Shown here: positions 28,932 through 43,500 of the stretch, piece by piece
Layout: every line of letters starts with the position of its first letter
Position numbering within the stretch: position 1 is the first letter of the stretch
NCBI RefSeq assembly: GCF_000150275.1
Contig: NW_002060947.1
Coordinates: forward strand, 2,221,740-2,285,739
Reading direction: 5' to 3'
Source: Trichoplax adhaerens
Taxonomy: Eukaryota > Placozoa > Uniplacotomia > Trichoplacea > Trichoplacidae
Length of the DNA stretch: 64,000 nt
Program-made: the position numbers and the translations under genes
Notes under the pieces: model-generated
The model's database searches: none
The model's input: only the letters and a program-made list of their open reading frames with translations
Told to the model about the DNA's origin: nothing

Positions 28932-31900
28932 TTAGCTAGCATCTCGTATGTAAGTAACTGATGTTTCCTTGCAAACCCTGTAATTGAAGTCGAAGTAACC
29001 AATCGCAAATTGACTCTATACCGTTTAAAAATAATAAGCATTGAGTTTCAAAATGAGGTCTCTATATTTTGTATATTAGTATAAATCCAGGTTTTGCACC
29101 ACACACACTTAGCATAGAATTGCTATAAAATACAATTGCAATATACGTATTTGCAAGTACAGTAGCAGAATCTTCTAGCTTACCTTAAACGGTTTAAAGT
29201 AATCTAATCCACGATCGATTATTACTTTCCAACCGTTGTTAAATCTAAAGAGTGTAATTAATATCGACTACTTAGATCTTGATAAAATGTCTCATTTAAG
29301 TTTATAATTACAACTGTAACTACAATTAGAAAGGTTGTCTGATAATGAATCAATCTACAGCTAGAATTAATAACAAATGATAACCATCAACACTGCTGAG
29401 AGTACGGATCGCCTAGAAAAGCTTACCTTATTTCCCTATTGTGTAAAGTGTCCGAAAAAGAATACATAAATGTTACGTTATGGCTCTGTAGGCTCATCCG
29501 TAATTCTTCCAGGTGTGTACATTGTGTATGTCTTTTGTCCTTCTACAAATGAATTCATGTATATGATCAAATTTAATACAGCCAAAGATAGCAGATAGTT
29601 TATAATTTTTGATGTTAATACCCGGTATATTATACCGTAATTATACCCTAATACAGCAATCATGTAACCAATCGTATAATCCAAAATTTTATGTTATAAT
29701 CAAGAATCATACGCGTATAATCAATCGGTAACGTTAATTAATCAAGTATCAGTTATAACTAAATACATCGACAATTTTTTCATGAGAAACGTTAAAAGCA
29801 TGCCATAGCAATAAAGATTGTAATATATTTACTAGAAATAGTTATGAAAGCTTCAGCTAAAGAAAACAACGACTAACCTCTAACTCTTGACCGGTTAGTA
29901 AAGTAATATTTTTGACTTTTGTCTTCCTTAATAACAGCTCAGAAATTCGTACTAGATTTCTCACCTAGGTAAATTGCACATGTTTGGATATGAGGTACTA
30001 AGCGTTATTAATATGATAAACAGTTTAGAGGATATTACTGTATACAATTTCAGCGTAGCCATTACTAAGAATTTTTTTTAATATTGAAATCAAAAAATAT
30101 GAACTTTCACAGCTACTATTAATACTTAACAGTAATTCAACAAGAACGTAACGGAACATAGATATTACCATTGCCAAGGAGTAAACAATATACAGCATTT
30201 TCCATAACTATCTGCCTGTCTGCCTCGCATACTTAATACAGTAATATCGAAGCACTTTTTGCGTTTTTGATAAATCAAATGGTAAAATTATTATTTGTAT
30301 AGTAAAGATCTTTAATGAGCATTTGCTTGCCTGTGGAAATAACGATAGAAGTGTCTTATTTTTGCTTTGATAATATACATTCAATCATTACCTAGTAGAA
30401 ATTTCCTACTACTGCGATATTACAATATATCACTTGTTTGTGATCTGCAGTACCAAAATTATAATTACCTCTAGAAGCCCTTACAGACTTTCTAACAAAC
30501 TCTAATTATCTAATTTTAATCATAAGCACAGAGTTTAAAAGTCACATTATAAGAATTATAGTAACGACATTTCTTACAAATGATAAGCTGATTGATATTA
30601 TAAAATCTAGTTCCCTCCATTAAGGTGGTGCATGTTTAAATAAATCGAATACTGTACTACGTAATCCGTCAGAAAACCCAAAATGTTGCAATAAATATGA
30701 TACGAACCCTATTCATATCGGAAAATTGTGATATAATAAACTATCTGTATTTACTTATGCAGGCTTAAAATTTAGCTACGTATATTATTACAAACAATAA
30801 CGTTTACAGGACTAATCTATAGTAGATGGAAATCCGAAAAATTTTTTAACCTGATAAGAGTTTCTAATATAGGGGTCATCGATTTCCACCGATGTTACGC
30901 TGTCATCAAGGCACCTGTCGAAGATAGTGTCGTAGTCATAACCTGTTGATCCATCAGAGATTTTTTCCTGTGTCACTTGGCTTGAGTGTTTGTTTTTAGC
31001 TAATAGTTATAAATTCACAAACTAGAAATTAGTGCAACTTTTGGAAAATAAAGTGAAATAGTACTAAAATATAATCATAAAAATTATTAATCCGTAAAGC
31101 TTTATTGATTATATTATTAGAGTTAGCATGAGTCAGTTGGCTACTAATAAAGACTGCACCATATTCTACTATCATTATAATGTAATGTATTTCATACCAA
31201 TATAGTGAGGTACAAGGATATTCTAAATAACACAGATGAATAGTAATATTTCGTTTCTACTTTGCTAAGAAATTGCTTATTAAATCTTATTTCTGACTAT
31301 CTGTACGAAAACTATCGTTATAGTTGATAATGTAAATCGACAAGGTACAGTTTATTAGTGGAGATATTCAAAAACCCTAACCTACTATTACGATTACTCA
31401 ATTAACTATAATAAAAATATTACCATAGTAATTAGAAGTATAGGTTATATACGTATTAAGTACTATCGAATTTTTCTATATTAGCAATTTGTGTACCTTT
31501 CTTCTGAGCGATAATTGATTTGACTTTCTCAGCACTATTCAAACACTTCTTCACCTTATCTCTAATGAATAGCTTTTGATGCTCATCTTTGGTATCTAAA
31601 AAGATTTTAGCATTATAAGAAAATTAGCATTGCTGATTGTTTTATGTAGCGGGATTTATACTAGCTCTGATAACCATAACTAATGCTGTAGATTACTTTT
31701 GCCATTGCAGAACTTTTAATCTTGTGATATGAAGGTTTAGTATATCATGTTTAAAATTATTTTTTTCCTTTAAAGTATGCCTCAAATTTGCACAAAGTTT
31801 CTTGCATTCATTTTGAATTATAGTATAACATGTAGATAATTTGACGGCAGCTACAACAGCAAGGTTAAAGTATACAATTTTCTTTCAAATTAAATTAGCT

Positions 31901-32602
31901 CAATAACATTGTAACTGTTGAGACTTGGTAAAAATGTGTAGAGTTACTCCTGCCTACAGGCCCTCTACCATATTTTTCCATATTGTTTAAGGTCAGCTAT
32001 CTCTTCACGATATAAAACTGTAATAAAAACTTACGACATGAAAATTATGAGCAAAGACAATTTAATAATTAATATTTATTTGTGTTATTCAAGCCCAGTT
32101 TAGTGATCCATTTGAAGTAATGTTCGGTTAGATGGCCCAAAACCATGATGTCATCAGGTCCTATTCCTTTAGTACTGTATTCCCTGGTCCAACAGTAAAC
32201 ACTATGTACCAATTTTTGTCACTTTGTTATTATTCATGTTGCCTAACATTATCTATTCTGAACGAAACATAAATAACGATAACAAGCCATTGGAGAAAAA
32301 ATAACGACGCCATAGTTTGTATGTTGACTTCAACATCGCTCATAATTTTCATGTCCTAACGTTAACGTTAACATTAGAATTCTATGTCGTAAATGGCTAG
32401 CCGATCTTTAACAGTAGGGAATTATTACACTTCAAACATAGTGGCATCCTCTAAGCAGCTATTCTTTCAAACCTTCCAAAATTTTCATCATTAACTCTAT
32501 TCCATTCATATAATGCTGTAATGATGCCTCATAATCTTCCGATCGTTCACATTCCTCTGCCAACTGGCAGGTTCTTGAAGCTGTATTCATTTTATTAGTC
32601 AT
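28932..32602 (-). CDS. MITD1: MITD1, MIT-domain ESCRT-III partner, complete, 7 exons
   Basis: Acts at the end of cytokinesis, binding ESCRT-III tails through its MIT domain and membranes through its C-terminal domain. Exons in translation order: 32602-32473, 31595-31497, 30999-30851, 29964-29878, 29542-29427, 29244-29184, 29015-28932. All are GT-AG; the total of 726 nt gives 241 aa (human 249). The MIT domain (about 1-76) is a three-helix bundle ending RDKVKKCLNSAEKVKSII. The C-terminal PLD-like domain (about 92-241) carries the family blocks TSVEIDDPYIRNSYQ, VKNITLLTG, RFNNGWKVIIDRGLDYFK and FAIGYFDFNYRVCKET. A second in-frame ATG five codons downstream is an alternative start. Introns 2 and 3 lie in AT-rich sequence with no other gene. 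It sits tail-to-tail with VPS37A and in tandem with VWA3B. Confidence 0.96.
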
Positions 32603-34578
32603 TTTGCACTCAAAACAGTTACGTCCTATGCTGTTAATACTTCATTGTCGATAATGATCAATCCAAGCTTATACTGAGATTGAAAAGTTGGATGAGATCA
32701 AATTTACTGCAGTGACCGTAATATGATAAGCAATTTAAGCGGATGAGGAAGGGCTGCCGCCGGTATTTCCCATTTGCTGCAAGTTATAGTCGTTCTGCGT
32801 AGAGGATGATGGAAAATTTCATAGTAACGGATAATTATAGACTGTAGCAATACTGTATGGGCGGTGCCCTTTACTACTCGTACGTGCTATACGTAGTGTC
32901 GTACACAGTGACTATAGGCTAGCCCCACAAGTTGGCCGACATTTGATTAAATATTTAAATTATACTAATTTATGCCTTTATTGATTGATATTATTATTGA
33001 TGGGCTAGTTTGAATAATTTAAAAAATAATGAATTACATAATCGGTCAGTTTACACCATTTTACAGTATATAGTAGTATACTACAGTTGTTTATCAACAT
33101 GCCAACTCGGAATGATTCTATACAAAACCTCACAACAGAAGATGCGATTTTGTTCGTAACCAGACAGACTTTAAATTTCAAAGTAATTGCTATACATAAC
33201 AGATTTATAAACGTTAAGGAATTGCGGCAGATAAACGGCATAGTTGCCTAAAATATGTATAATATACAGTATATATAATATATACGCGTGTACTGTATAG
33301 TGTATAGGCGTATATCACCTGTGGGAAGGCAACTCACAATAAAAAGCGGGCTGTGCGCTTTCGGGATACTTTGCAGTGTCTAACTTTGTCTAGTGTGATT
33401 GAACTAGTGTCGCGAGCAAAAATGTAACGGTAATGCTCTAATATGCAATGAGAAAACAATCTTACTACGATAAAACTTTTCTATAAATCCTTATGACTGT
33501 TACTAAAATCAACATCCAGTTGTCGACAATTTACGATATACTGTAGTTGGACGTTTTTACTTTAAAAGTATGGGTATATAGAATTACTATACATTAAGAA
33601 CTAAAGTTTTAAAATGTAGCTACTATGTATAGCATTAATTGGCCAATTTATTGTAAATACATGCAGAAGTGAATCGAAGTTTTGCGATTTAAAAATTAGC
33701 TACTTTAGGCCAAATAACATATTCGTATTACCTGTAAGTGTTTGCAGACTTTTAGCTTTCCGAATATTAATAACAACTATCAATTTACAGATTTACCTTA
33801 TGAATATATATTGCATGTACTAAGAATGTACGATAGAATACGCGCATAAGTAAGCGTTCTCGTGATGTCGTTAGAACATTTTAAAGGAGCCTAGATCGTA
33901 GATGTCGTATATTTATTACTCCAGCATAAACTACTATTGATATTTTTTTTGTTACACGCTAGTGGAGAATATTGGTTGTGAGAATCCAATTTGATCATCG
34001 GCAACCGTCACGTAAAGCTTAAGACGTTAGCAATAATCATGCCCGATAACGAGTTGATAATAAATATATCTTACATCGCTACCACAGAAACTATCTTTGT
34101 AGCGATATAAGATAAATATTATTGGATAGCGTTACTTCCAAGATTTTTTAAACATTAATTTCCAAGGTATAACAAATAAAATCTAGTGATTTATTGTATC
34201 ATATCAAAATGATAATGTTAATATATTGGTTGTCTTAGAATCAGTACTATAGGTGTGCCTAAAAGATAAGGTGGCTGACATACAGATAATGCGAATAACT
34301 TTAATCGAAAATGCGGATTAAGATGTGATCAATAATTTTCAATTTATTTTACAAGCAACTATTTTTGATAACAGATGGGAGTCAAGTAAAGATCTCTTAC
34401 AAAACGTATTTATAAACTACAGATAACACCTATACAGTCCTTCATTTGTAAATATGTAGTCATCTTGTATTGTCGATATACTGCCTTAGATACGAGTTGT
34501 ATAACAATCGCAAAAAATTTCAATTTTATTAAAATATTAATACATTAAAATTATCCAAAACTAGAATTTATAATCCAA
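32603..34578. other. Gap between MITD1 5' end and VWA3B 3' end, no gene seen
   Basis: It holds the MITD1 promoter side and the VWA3B 3'UTR; on the minus strand AATAAA lies at 34530-34525, about 50 bp after the VWA3B stop. A few isolated TACTGTA and TATACGC words occur near 33280, but there is no dense repeat block. The minus frame at 33005-33241 has no recognisable similarity. Confidence 0.55.
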
Positions 34579-37500
34579 TTAAAACATATAGGTATTGAAA
34601 CCATCACCGCGGCTACTTATCGCTCTTTCTGATGTGCGAAAACTTTGCCTAGCAAAATAGGTATACCTTTTATCATCGCTTGAATCAGAAGAACTACCCG
34701 ATTCTACAATTTCATTTGCTTGTTTATCTTCGAAACGAGTACTTTTTTTCTCGCTATGTTTTTGCTTATTAGATACGCTCTTAAAATGTACAGCTGCTTC
34801 TTCGTAGTAATTACTAGATAATGGAAAGCATTTATCTTCTTCAACATCGTCTCTTCTACAAAGTTCGAGTAAGTTTAAATATTGTTAATAGATTAATTAG
34901 TAAATTGACCATAAAAAATTGAAAAATAATTTTGCTTCTGGGTAAAGGTAATACAAAGTACATTTATTTAATGTTTTAAGATTTAGTTGCTTAGCATATG
35001 CAATACTTATGCCATTAAAGCAATAAGTTCCCCAAATCGAGTTTTTCAATATACTTACATTTCATCATTGCAAAAGGCAACAACTAAAACTTTTCCAATA
35101 CGTTTCACTACTTGTCCGGGTAAATACATGATCTCCACTGTAATGTCAATATGGATACGTTAATAATAATAATTTTTATTTTTCTTAGGAAATTAAGACA
35201 TTAATATAATAATTTAATTTAATTTTAATCTCTGTAGTCTAATATAAAAAAGTGTCATATACTTCAATTTACCTGGATCGACGATTGCCAAAACATAATC
35301 ACCTACATTCAACTTGCATTTCTTAGAAAGTTCGCCAAATATTGCATGTGCACTCTATAAAGGAATTGATTCGTTCAGAGTTGTATACTAGTAGTAGTCT
35401 TTAGTTAGCTATTACAATTAGCATGCTACTTCTCTATATTATCTATAACGAAAACATCAGACAGGATAAATAATTTTATTTTACCTGGACAGAAAATCCT
35501 TCTTCTGCCCATTGTATTAAATATTGTCGACCTAAGCTTGCTTTGGCGTGAACCCTCCCTAAATAACGCAATTTTTACAAAATTAAAACAAATGCTAGTT
35601 CAAATCACCTACCTTCTCGTCAGTAGATAAAAGGTGAGAAAATGCTAACCTAGGTGGTAGTAGCCATCTTTATCATTCCTTGCAACTACCGGTCGATTGA
35701 TCCACTGATCCTCTTTTTCTTGAATATAGGCAACATCCCTTTCGAAGACACCATTACTAATATAATAGACTTCTTCACGAGGTAAATGAGCCTACAGAAT
35801 CGTGCAATGTAAGTAAAGAATCAATGCTTGTATATCTACTCGTATAATTCGATAGGCTTTGTCAGATATTTCTTTAGGAAGAATACTGTATTTCAAGGCA
35901 TCCCAAAGAATCACGATCAATATATTGTACATGTGATCTTGATATTATTAATAGTCTATGCTTACAAATGTTTATCCAACTTTTAGCATAAAGATATATA
36001 ATCAAGATAGTTTAGTAAAATAATTACCTCTTTCAAGTCATAGAATCGAACGTGTACTGAGTAGTCAACGGCAACTGCGAGAATAACACCTAAATATAAA
36101 AGGATACAACCCTTAATTTGATCATAAATCCTATAGGACTCTGATAAGGCTCTCAACTTACCTGGAGCATAACTACTATTGTAGCTTGGATGTAAACCAA
36201 TGATAGCATCTCCTGTCTGTCAGCAAGAGTCATACAGTATTTACACATACAAGTGCATTCATATATACATTCATATATAGACGTTGGCAGTATAGAATTC
36301 TAATTTTGCAAATATCAACACTTCGATACCTTTAGTTGTCTTTCATCATCATCATCATCTGATATAATGTCTATTCTACTTATAACTTCAGTATCACCAA
36401 ATTCGTCTTGTACAACGTAGTGACCATTTTCTAAGTATTGCAGTATGGTACCTAATAAAAGTATTAACAATACTTTAAATTCCGGTAAAGAGATAAATTC
36501 ATATAATTGGAATAAAAAAATGAATTAAGTTTAGCTATTGCTAAAAATGCATAATGTTGCTTTATATAAATACTGGATGTCTTATTATATCATGATCCAG
36601 TGAGTTTTTCATGATAGTGTTAGAATTACCATAACACCCTACATATACACTGTATATTATACAGATATAGTAAAATAAATGACAATAAGTGCAATTTTGT
36701 AGTCCCTAACTACTTATAATCTGCCTTCACCATATTGTATCGATAAAGTGTCACTAACAATATATTATGATATAACTTAACAATAGTAAGATTTCTTATG
36801 TTAACATGAGGCATAAAACTGCTTTAGATACTGAATAATGGGTTTCTTTCTAGATTCACACAATCTCCTTTACTTCTCGTAAGCAATGATAATATCGCAG
36901 CAACAACAAACTTGTAACATTGGAATAAAAATGTATGGTAAATATGAATTAAGCATTTGCACACTTACGTACACAAATACTTATTGATGACAGAAAATTC
37001 GTATTTTAGCTAAAATTATTTGCAAAATACTCCAGCAGATATACTACGATAATAGCAAAGTTGAGCAGAGTGCTAACATTTTCTAAATTATCGCACATAG
37101 AGAGTTAAGCACTATTACCTCTATAATACCATCCTTCTTCCGACCATCTTGAAAGAACTTCCTCTCCTGACTTTAGTATCGATTTACCGAACGGTTTCAT
37201 GACTTCGGTTGGTGGTTTACGAGCTAAAACAACATTTATTTTATATAGTATGATAGTTTTAATACAAATAGATATTATTTTCAGCTAATAGAAACAATCT
37301 TACATAAAAGGAAACCACGGCCATTTTCATGTACAATAAGTGCAGGCTCTTCATGATCCATTATAACAATGTCGGCATCTTTAAATGAGGTTTCTTCTAA
37401 GGTATTGCCTGGTTCATCAACATCCTGACCGTCTACCTTTAGTGATTGTCCACTGCCATGTCTAGGGGCTCCTATCCACCCTTTCAAACTTTCGTTATCA

Positions 37501-40500
37501 GAATGTGCGGATTCAATAGTATCATTATGGTGACTATCCTGATCGTCAAGCGCTTTATTTTGCTGATCTGGCTCGGACTGATCTCCATCTAAATGCTGTT
37601 GATCTTGAAAGAAATCTTGATCTTGCGATAAATTCACATTATGATCTGATTTAAATTGGTCATTCTCGTCTGATTTCTGTTGATGGTCGAATCGATTATC
37701 GGTAGTATTTATATCATCATGATTGGATTCATTCTGCCTAGATATATTGTTATTATGTTCAAAACATTGATTTCCTTGTCCATCATGTACAGTATAAGTC
37801 GAATTCTGGGCTAACTTGTTCTCTAATCCACCTCTACTAGAATCTATGCTACCATCGCGTACATCATCTTGTTTGTCACCCTGCTGCATCTGGTATTCAT
37901 CCCTATGATTATTCTTTAGTTGATGTGCTTGATTCGCATCGTTAAATTGCGTAGAAAGATTAAAGAAGCTATCATTCAGCTGATCAGTGTTACCATGATG
38001 ATTATCCCTTGGTGTTTGAGTTTCAGTATCTTTAACAACAATATGACTAGTTGCAGCTGCATCACGTTGAACACTAGCAATATTTGTGTGTTCTAATTGC
38101 TGGCGCTGCAGATTATATAGTTCATTATATCGCTGTTGAAATTTCTGCTGTTCATCTAGTAATCGGTTTTGATGCTCTTGAAGTTGTTGCTGCAATTCGA
38201 TTTGTTTGTTTTGATTTTCAACCAACTTTTCCTGCAGTTGATCATTTTTTGCTACTTTACTTTGTTCAATAAATGCTTCTAACTTCTCCATATAGACTAT
38301 CTCTTGCTGTTGTATTCGGTTTTGGAAATCGTCCAACTTCGACTCGAAAGACTGAATATAAGGAGAATGATTTCTAGATTCATTATAAATATCTGTCAGA
38401 TTGTTGTCATCATCTTTAGTATTTGATTTTTCGTTTTCTGCAAGATTAACAAGCGATGATGCATCACTTGTAGAAGAACTGGAATCGGATTCACTGCCGT
38501 CTCTATTTACAGAATGATGCTGAGGATCCGATAAATTTTTTACTGAGCTGCTTTTTCTTCCTGAATTACTCGAATTGCTTGAAGAAAGACTTCCAGTTCG
38601 TGATGAGCTTGCGGAGCTGCTAGATTTATCATTAGCAGATGTTCTTCCCTCATCAGCGTTGTCATCATGATTGTGAGGAATATTTTCATCATGATCGGCT
38701 CCCGATATTGCTATTGAGTCTGTAATGCAGTAGAAAGTTTATGTACGAGTACTTTTGAACGATATATGATTTCAGAAACGGCTGACAAATTATTGCATTT
38801 CTGATAATCATCGGGATATGGTAATGTGACTCATAAAATGAGAATAAGTTAAATATGGAATAATTCAGATCAAAACAAACTGATATTTCTCGATTATGGC
38901 TTCAAGAGTATCATTAACAAATTTTACTATAATACAATTAAAGTGCATATTTACCAGTTTTCCATTCAGATAAAGCATCACGTCCTCCGCCACTAATAGC
39001 AAAATAGTAAAATTAAATTACTGATAAATAAAAGGCCGTAAAATTATATTTTCAGTTGATGCTAAGTCATATAGATACTTATGATTTTCAATTACGGCTG
39101 TAAATCTCAATAACAAAGTAAAATAATTGATTCCAAAAAACCAATAGCCAGTAGAGTATATTTTAAATCTTTGGTTTACTATAAAGTTCTGTGTAGCCAT
39201 TGTAGACTCTCACCGTAATAATGAATTTTACATATGCTACTACAAATATAACTATTACGATAAGGTGAATCAAAGCGTATCAAAGGTTATACAAGTATAG
39301 TGTAGAATCCTAATCATATAAGTTAATATACCGTACATCTTTAGAAATTTTATAATTATGCTTGTTGACTGTTTTAAAGTTTACGATGAGATAGTTTTGT
39401 TCATATATAATATAGATTCGGTATTCTACAACTTGGGTATTAACTATCAAGTTATCGATGTATTTAAGCGCAGTATTATAACAGATTCTTACGCTATAAT
39501 ACTTTCAAAATACAGCCTACTTAGATAAATCATAATACTACTAGTAAATATCACATCAAATACTTTGAACTCTGTCTGCTGTCCTAGTATTGAAGATTTC
39601 AATTTGCGGTTAATTGACAAGTTATCTTCCTGAACTTACCTAGACTGCCATTTACTAGATGATTCAAATCCGGTAATGTAACGGCATGTAAAAGCATAAC
39701 GAGATTTTGCTATCTTAATTAAGGCGTTTCGAGGACCAGCCAACTACAATATGAGCAAAAGCATTGTTTAACTGTTTAAATTTTTGGAATTTAATGTAGG
39801 ATAAACATCGTATTCAATTAGTATATATATTTAATTTTATTACGTACCTTTCTACCATTGTAGGCTACCACTGCGTAATATCGCATTTCGTTAGGAAGTT
39901 CTTTATTGGGGATACTTTGTACAATGCCTGGAATATACCTATATCGCTGTTGATCGGGTGCCAAGGTTCGTACTAAAACATAATCACTAATTTGTAAGAA
40001 TGGATTTGGCTGAGCTCCACCAACAGAAATAATAAAACGTGTTGGAATAACTTGTATATCAAGGTTATCGAATTCAATTTCTGCTCTTCTTATACTCGAT
40101 GACTGAATAACAGTGCCTGTATATAACACGAATAGAGATTGACTTATTCTAATTTGCAATACGGAGAATTATAAAGTTGGAGACTTGTACTGTATGTACT
40201 AATTACCTGCATAATAAAATCCATCAGAACTACTTCTTGCTACTACTCTTTGCCCTTTAACCATTGCGCTAACTTTAACTGGACGCTTTGTGTTCTAAAC
40301 ATTAAGGAACATTGCATGGCTTACGTAAAAGATAAGAAATAAAAATGTTCTAAATTTGCTAATCTAGATTAATGCTTGATGAGTTTACCAGTTTCGGTGC
40401 CTTATAAGGGCGTATATTCTGCTGAAAGTAGATATCAATATGCGCATATGTTAATAATATTCTCAATTTAGAATTAAAGCTATCGTTAATGATAACATTT

Positions 40501-43500
40501 ACCTGATCATGATCCTTAGATTTCGAATTCTGTATTAAATTACGTAAGATTTTAAAGAAAAATTGATTTAGAATACGAAAAATGAACCTATAAAATATTA
40601 CTGAATTACAATAAAGTAAAAACAGGTTAACTAATTATAATTATTAAAATTAAAATTTTGTTACTAAAACATTAAAGGTAACAACCTTTGCAGCAATTAA
40701 TTTTAAATCTTTAGCTTGTTGTAGATAAATGTTAGCCTGTCTAATTTCTTCTTCAAGTAATTCAATATCTTCCAGACTGACAGGAAATTCTAATCTTTGC
40801 AGAGCTACCATCATGGATTCACGATATTCACCAAAACTTGGTGGATCATCAGAATGATAATCCTGGTAGCTATCCATTTTAAAAACATTTTTTAGACTAC
40901 ATCTTAATACGGTACTACTAATAAAATAATCAAAATTCTTCCAATTTAATATTTATATATTTCATTACTTTGATCTCTCAGTATCATCAATCGCTTCCCA
41001 AACCAATCCATTTAATTTTCTATAGTAAATATAATACAATAATTTCAGGAACTATAAGTATCGTTTAAAAATAAAAATTTCTAAAATGAATTTTTTAGCG
41101 GTACCCTAAATTAAGTAAATTATTTTACCTTTCATATAGATCAATAGCATTTAATAATCTTTTTTCATAACCATCCAAATCAACACCAAGTGGGTTTATT
41201 AATTTTAGCTCATTTGGCTTAACAGGATTTGCATGGAAAACGGTCATAACCTGTTAAAAAGAATATGGTTACCAACTATGAATGTGAAACTAATTACAGT
41301 AGATTAGGGAGCATACCAACAGATGTAACATGTACTCGAAAGCTCCAAAATAACATTAATAAACCCATTTGGGTTAGTAAGCAATATTTAAATACGCGTA
41401 TACTAACTGAGAAAGTTCCCTACGCACCTCATCGAAGACCTTTGACATGACATCTTTATTAATTATAGGAATATGTTTTGGATTATGCCGAATGACACTA
41501 GGAGCTAGTGCATCGATTATAGTTAATTTCTTAGCTACCAAACCGTACTTGGAAATCCATCTAAAGAGAAAGAAACTCATGTTAGTCATGTATAATTCCA
41601 TCCCACGAACGCTAATTGATCCTATGGAAATAAATATCTAGAACTTACTGTGATACTGTCAAAGTAGATGCACTAAATAGAGAAAAAATAGAATCACAGT
41701 ACAAAAACGAGTAAGTTGACTTGCAAAAATAATTGAAAAAATTAACTTATTTAATAACCTAGATCTTCGTTTATTGTTTCTGTAACCATGCATTCTACGT
41801 TCTATGGAATGAGACCATTCAGGAAAAAATTATTATAAATAGTGAGAAATGTATAGAATGAATAAATGTATAGAATGAATAGTGGATATCATACCATTAT
41901 CTCGTAATTTTTCCCGTTGCGCATTTAACATTTGCCTACTTTCTGGAAGAATCCAATCACTATCCTCCTTGTTTGCACGGTCTATACTGTATTGGGCGCG
42001 TAATTTGCTAGTTCTTGTTTGAGTAATTTCAGTCGAACTTTCCTTAACAATATTGCGTAAATTCCTTTTACTTGTCTGCTTTTGCGTTGATGATGTGTTA
42101 TGGTCATTCTCAGCTGAGGCTGGTCTACTACTGTATAAATGAAATCAGAATAGAAAGTTAAAGCATTTCATCACTACTGCAACATCTAAATTTTGAAACA
42201 AGACATATAAGTATATGCATGGTACCTTGTCATCCTACTTTTGTGCTTATTATTCCATTCTAACTGAATACATTCATTTCGAATTCGTGTTAATCTTGCA
42301 AGATATTGTTCCCCAGCTTGAATCTCTTTACGAAGAAGACTTGTATCCTGACTCTATAATATTATTGGAATGAATATTCTTAGGGTTATTTAGTTAATAT
42401 AGCAGTACTTAGAGATATTATTTGGAGGTATACTAGTTCATCCTTGTTTATAGTTGTACAGTTCATTGTAACTTTGAGTTGAAATTGCAGTTTACACTTA
42501 TACTTTTAAATTCATAGCCGCATACTTTAAGGGAGCAACGTTATATTTAAAATCAACTTTAGGTTAGGATAAAATTAATGGTTACGGACTTTTGATAACT
42601 TGCTGTTATAATCCTATATCCGTACTTTCATAAAAACTTCTTGAAAAACATTTTCGGTTATAAGCTGTTCAAAACATTAACATGTAAGCGGTTTACTTTA
42701 CCTCATAGCTCTTCAGCCCAGATTCATCTACTCGAACTTCGCCATCAAGGGTATAGTAATGGAATCTACATGAATGATAAAGTCATGTCGGAAATAATTA
42801 CTGAATCTATATAGTGAAAAGATAAATTTTTTATGTACATTTATATCTCGTAATCAAGTCCTACCTTCCGCCAGTTTCGTAAGCCAATTTAGACAAGAAT
42901 TCATTGGCGTCAGAGTCATTACAATTAAAGGAAATTGTATGTACTGGAATTGGTTTGTATAACTGAATTTGAGATAAGACTGTATCTGGAGGCTAAAATA
43001 TTAAAATTAGAATAGATGAAATATTAATTATTAGGGATTAGATTGAATTTTTATGTTATTAATATTAGATTGTAGTTGCTATTTCCACAAATACTCTTAT
43101 GAATTCTACCTGATCGGGTCGTCCATCCGTCAATAAATAGATGCCTTGCACACCAGGATCACCTAAAGCTAACTTTAGTGCAGCTAATGTATTGGTACTT
43201 CCACCAATAGCCAAGCCTTTAATCCACTGCCATGCATTTAATAGATTTTGGTCAGTCACATCAGCCATATTATCTCTCCACGCGGCAGCATTAGTACTAA
43301 ATTTAATAATATTAAATTTCTTCTTTTTGATTAATTGCTCCTAAAAGGTAGTAAAACAGCATTAATACTTTTCAAATTCGACAAATTTAAATAAGACGAT
43401 AATGTTAATTAATATTCTGACTGAATTTTTCGAGACTGCGCTAATAACGGCTACAAAATTACCTGCAATAATAAGTGTAACTTATCTTTGACTAAGGATA

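Noticed and set aside
29478-29684. 68-aa hydrophobic minus-strand frame resembling a membrane-protein exon
   Set aside because: Its right part lies in a MITD1 intron and its left part is MITD1 exon 5 read in another frame; the MITD1 frame carries the family match.
33005-33241. 78-codon minus-strand frame
   Set aside because: No similarity recognised; expected length by chance in this gap.
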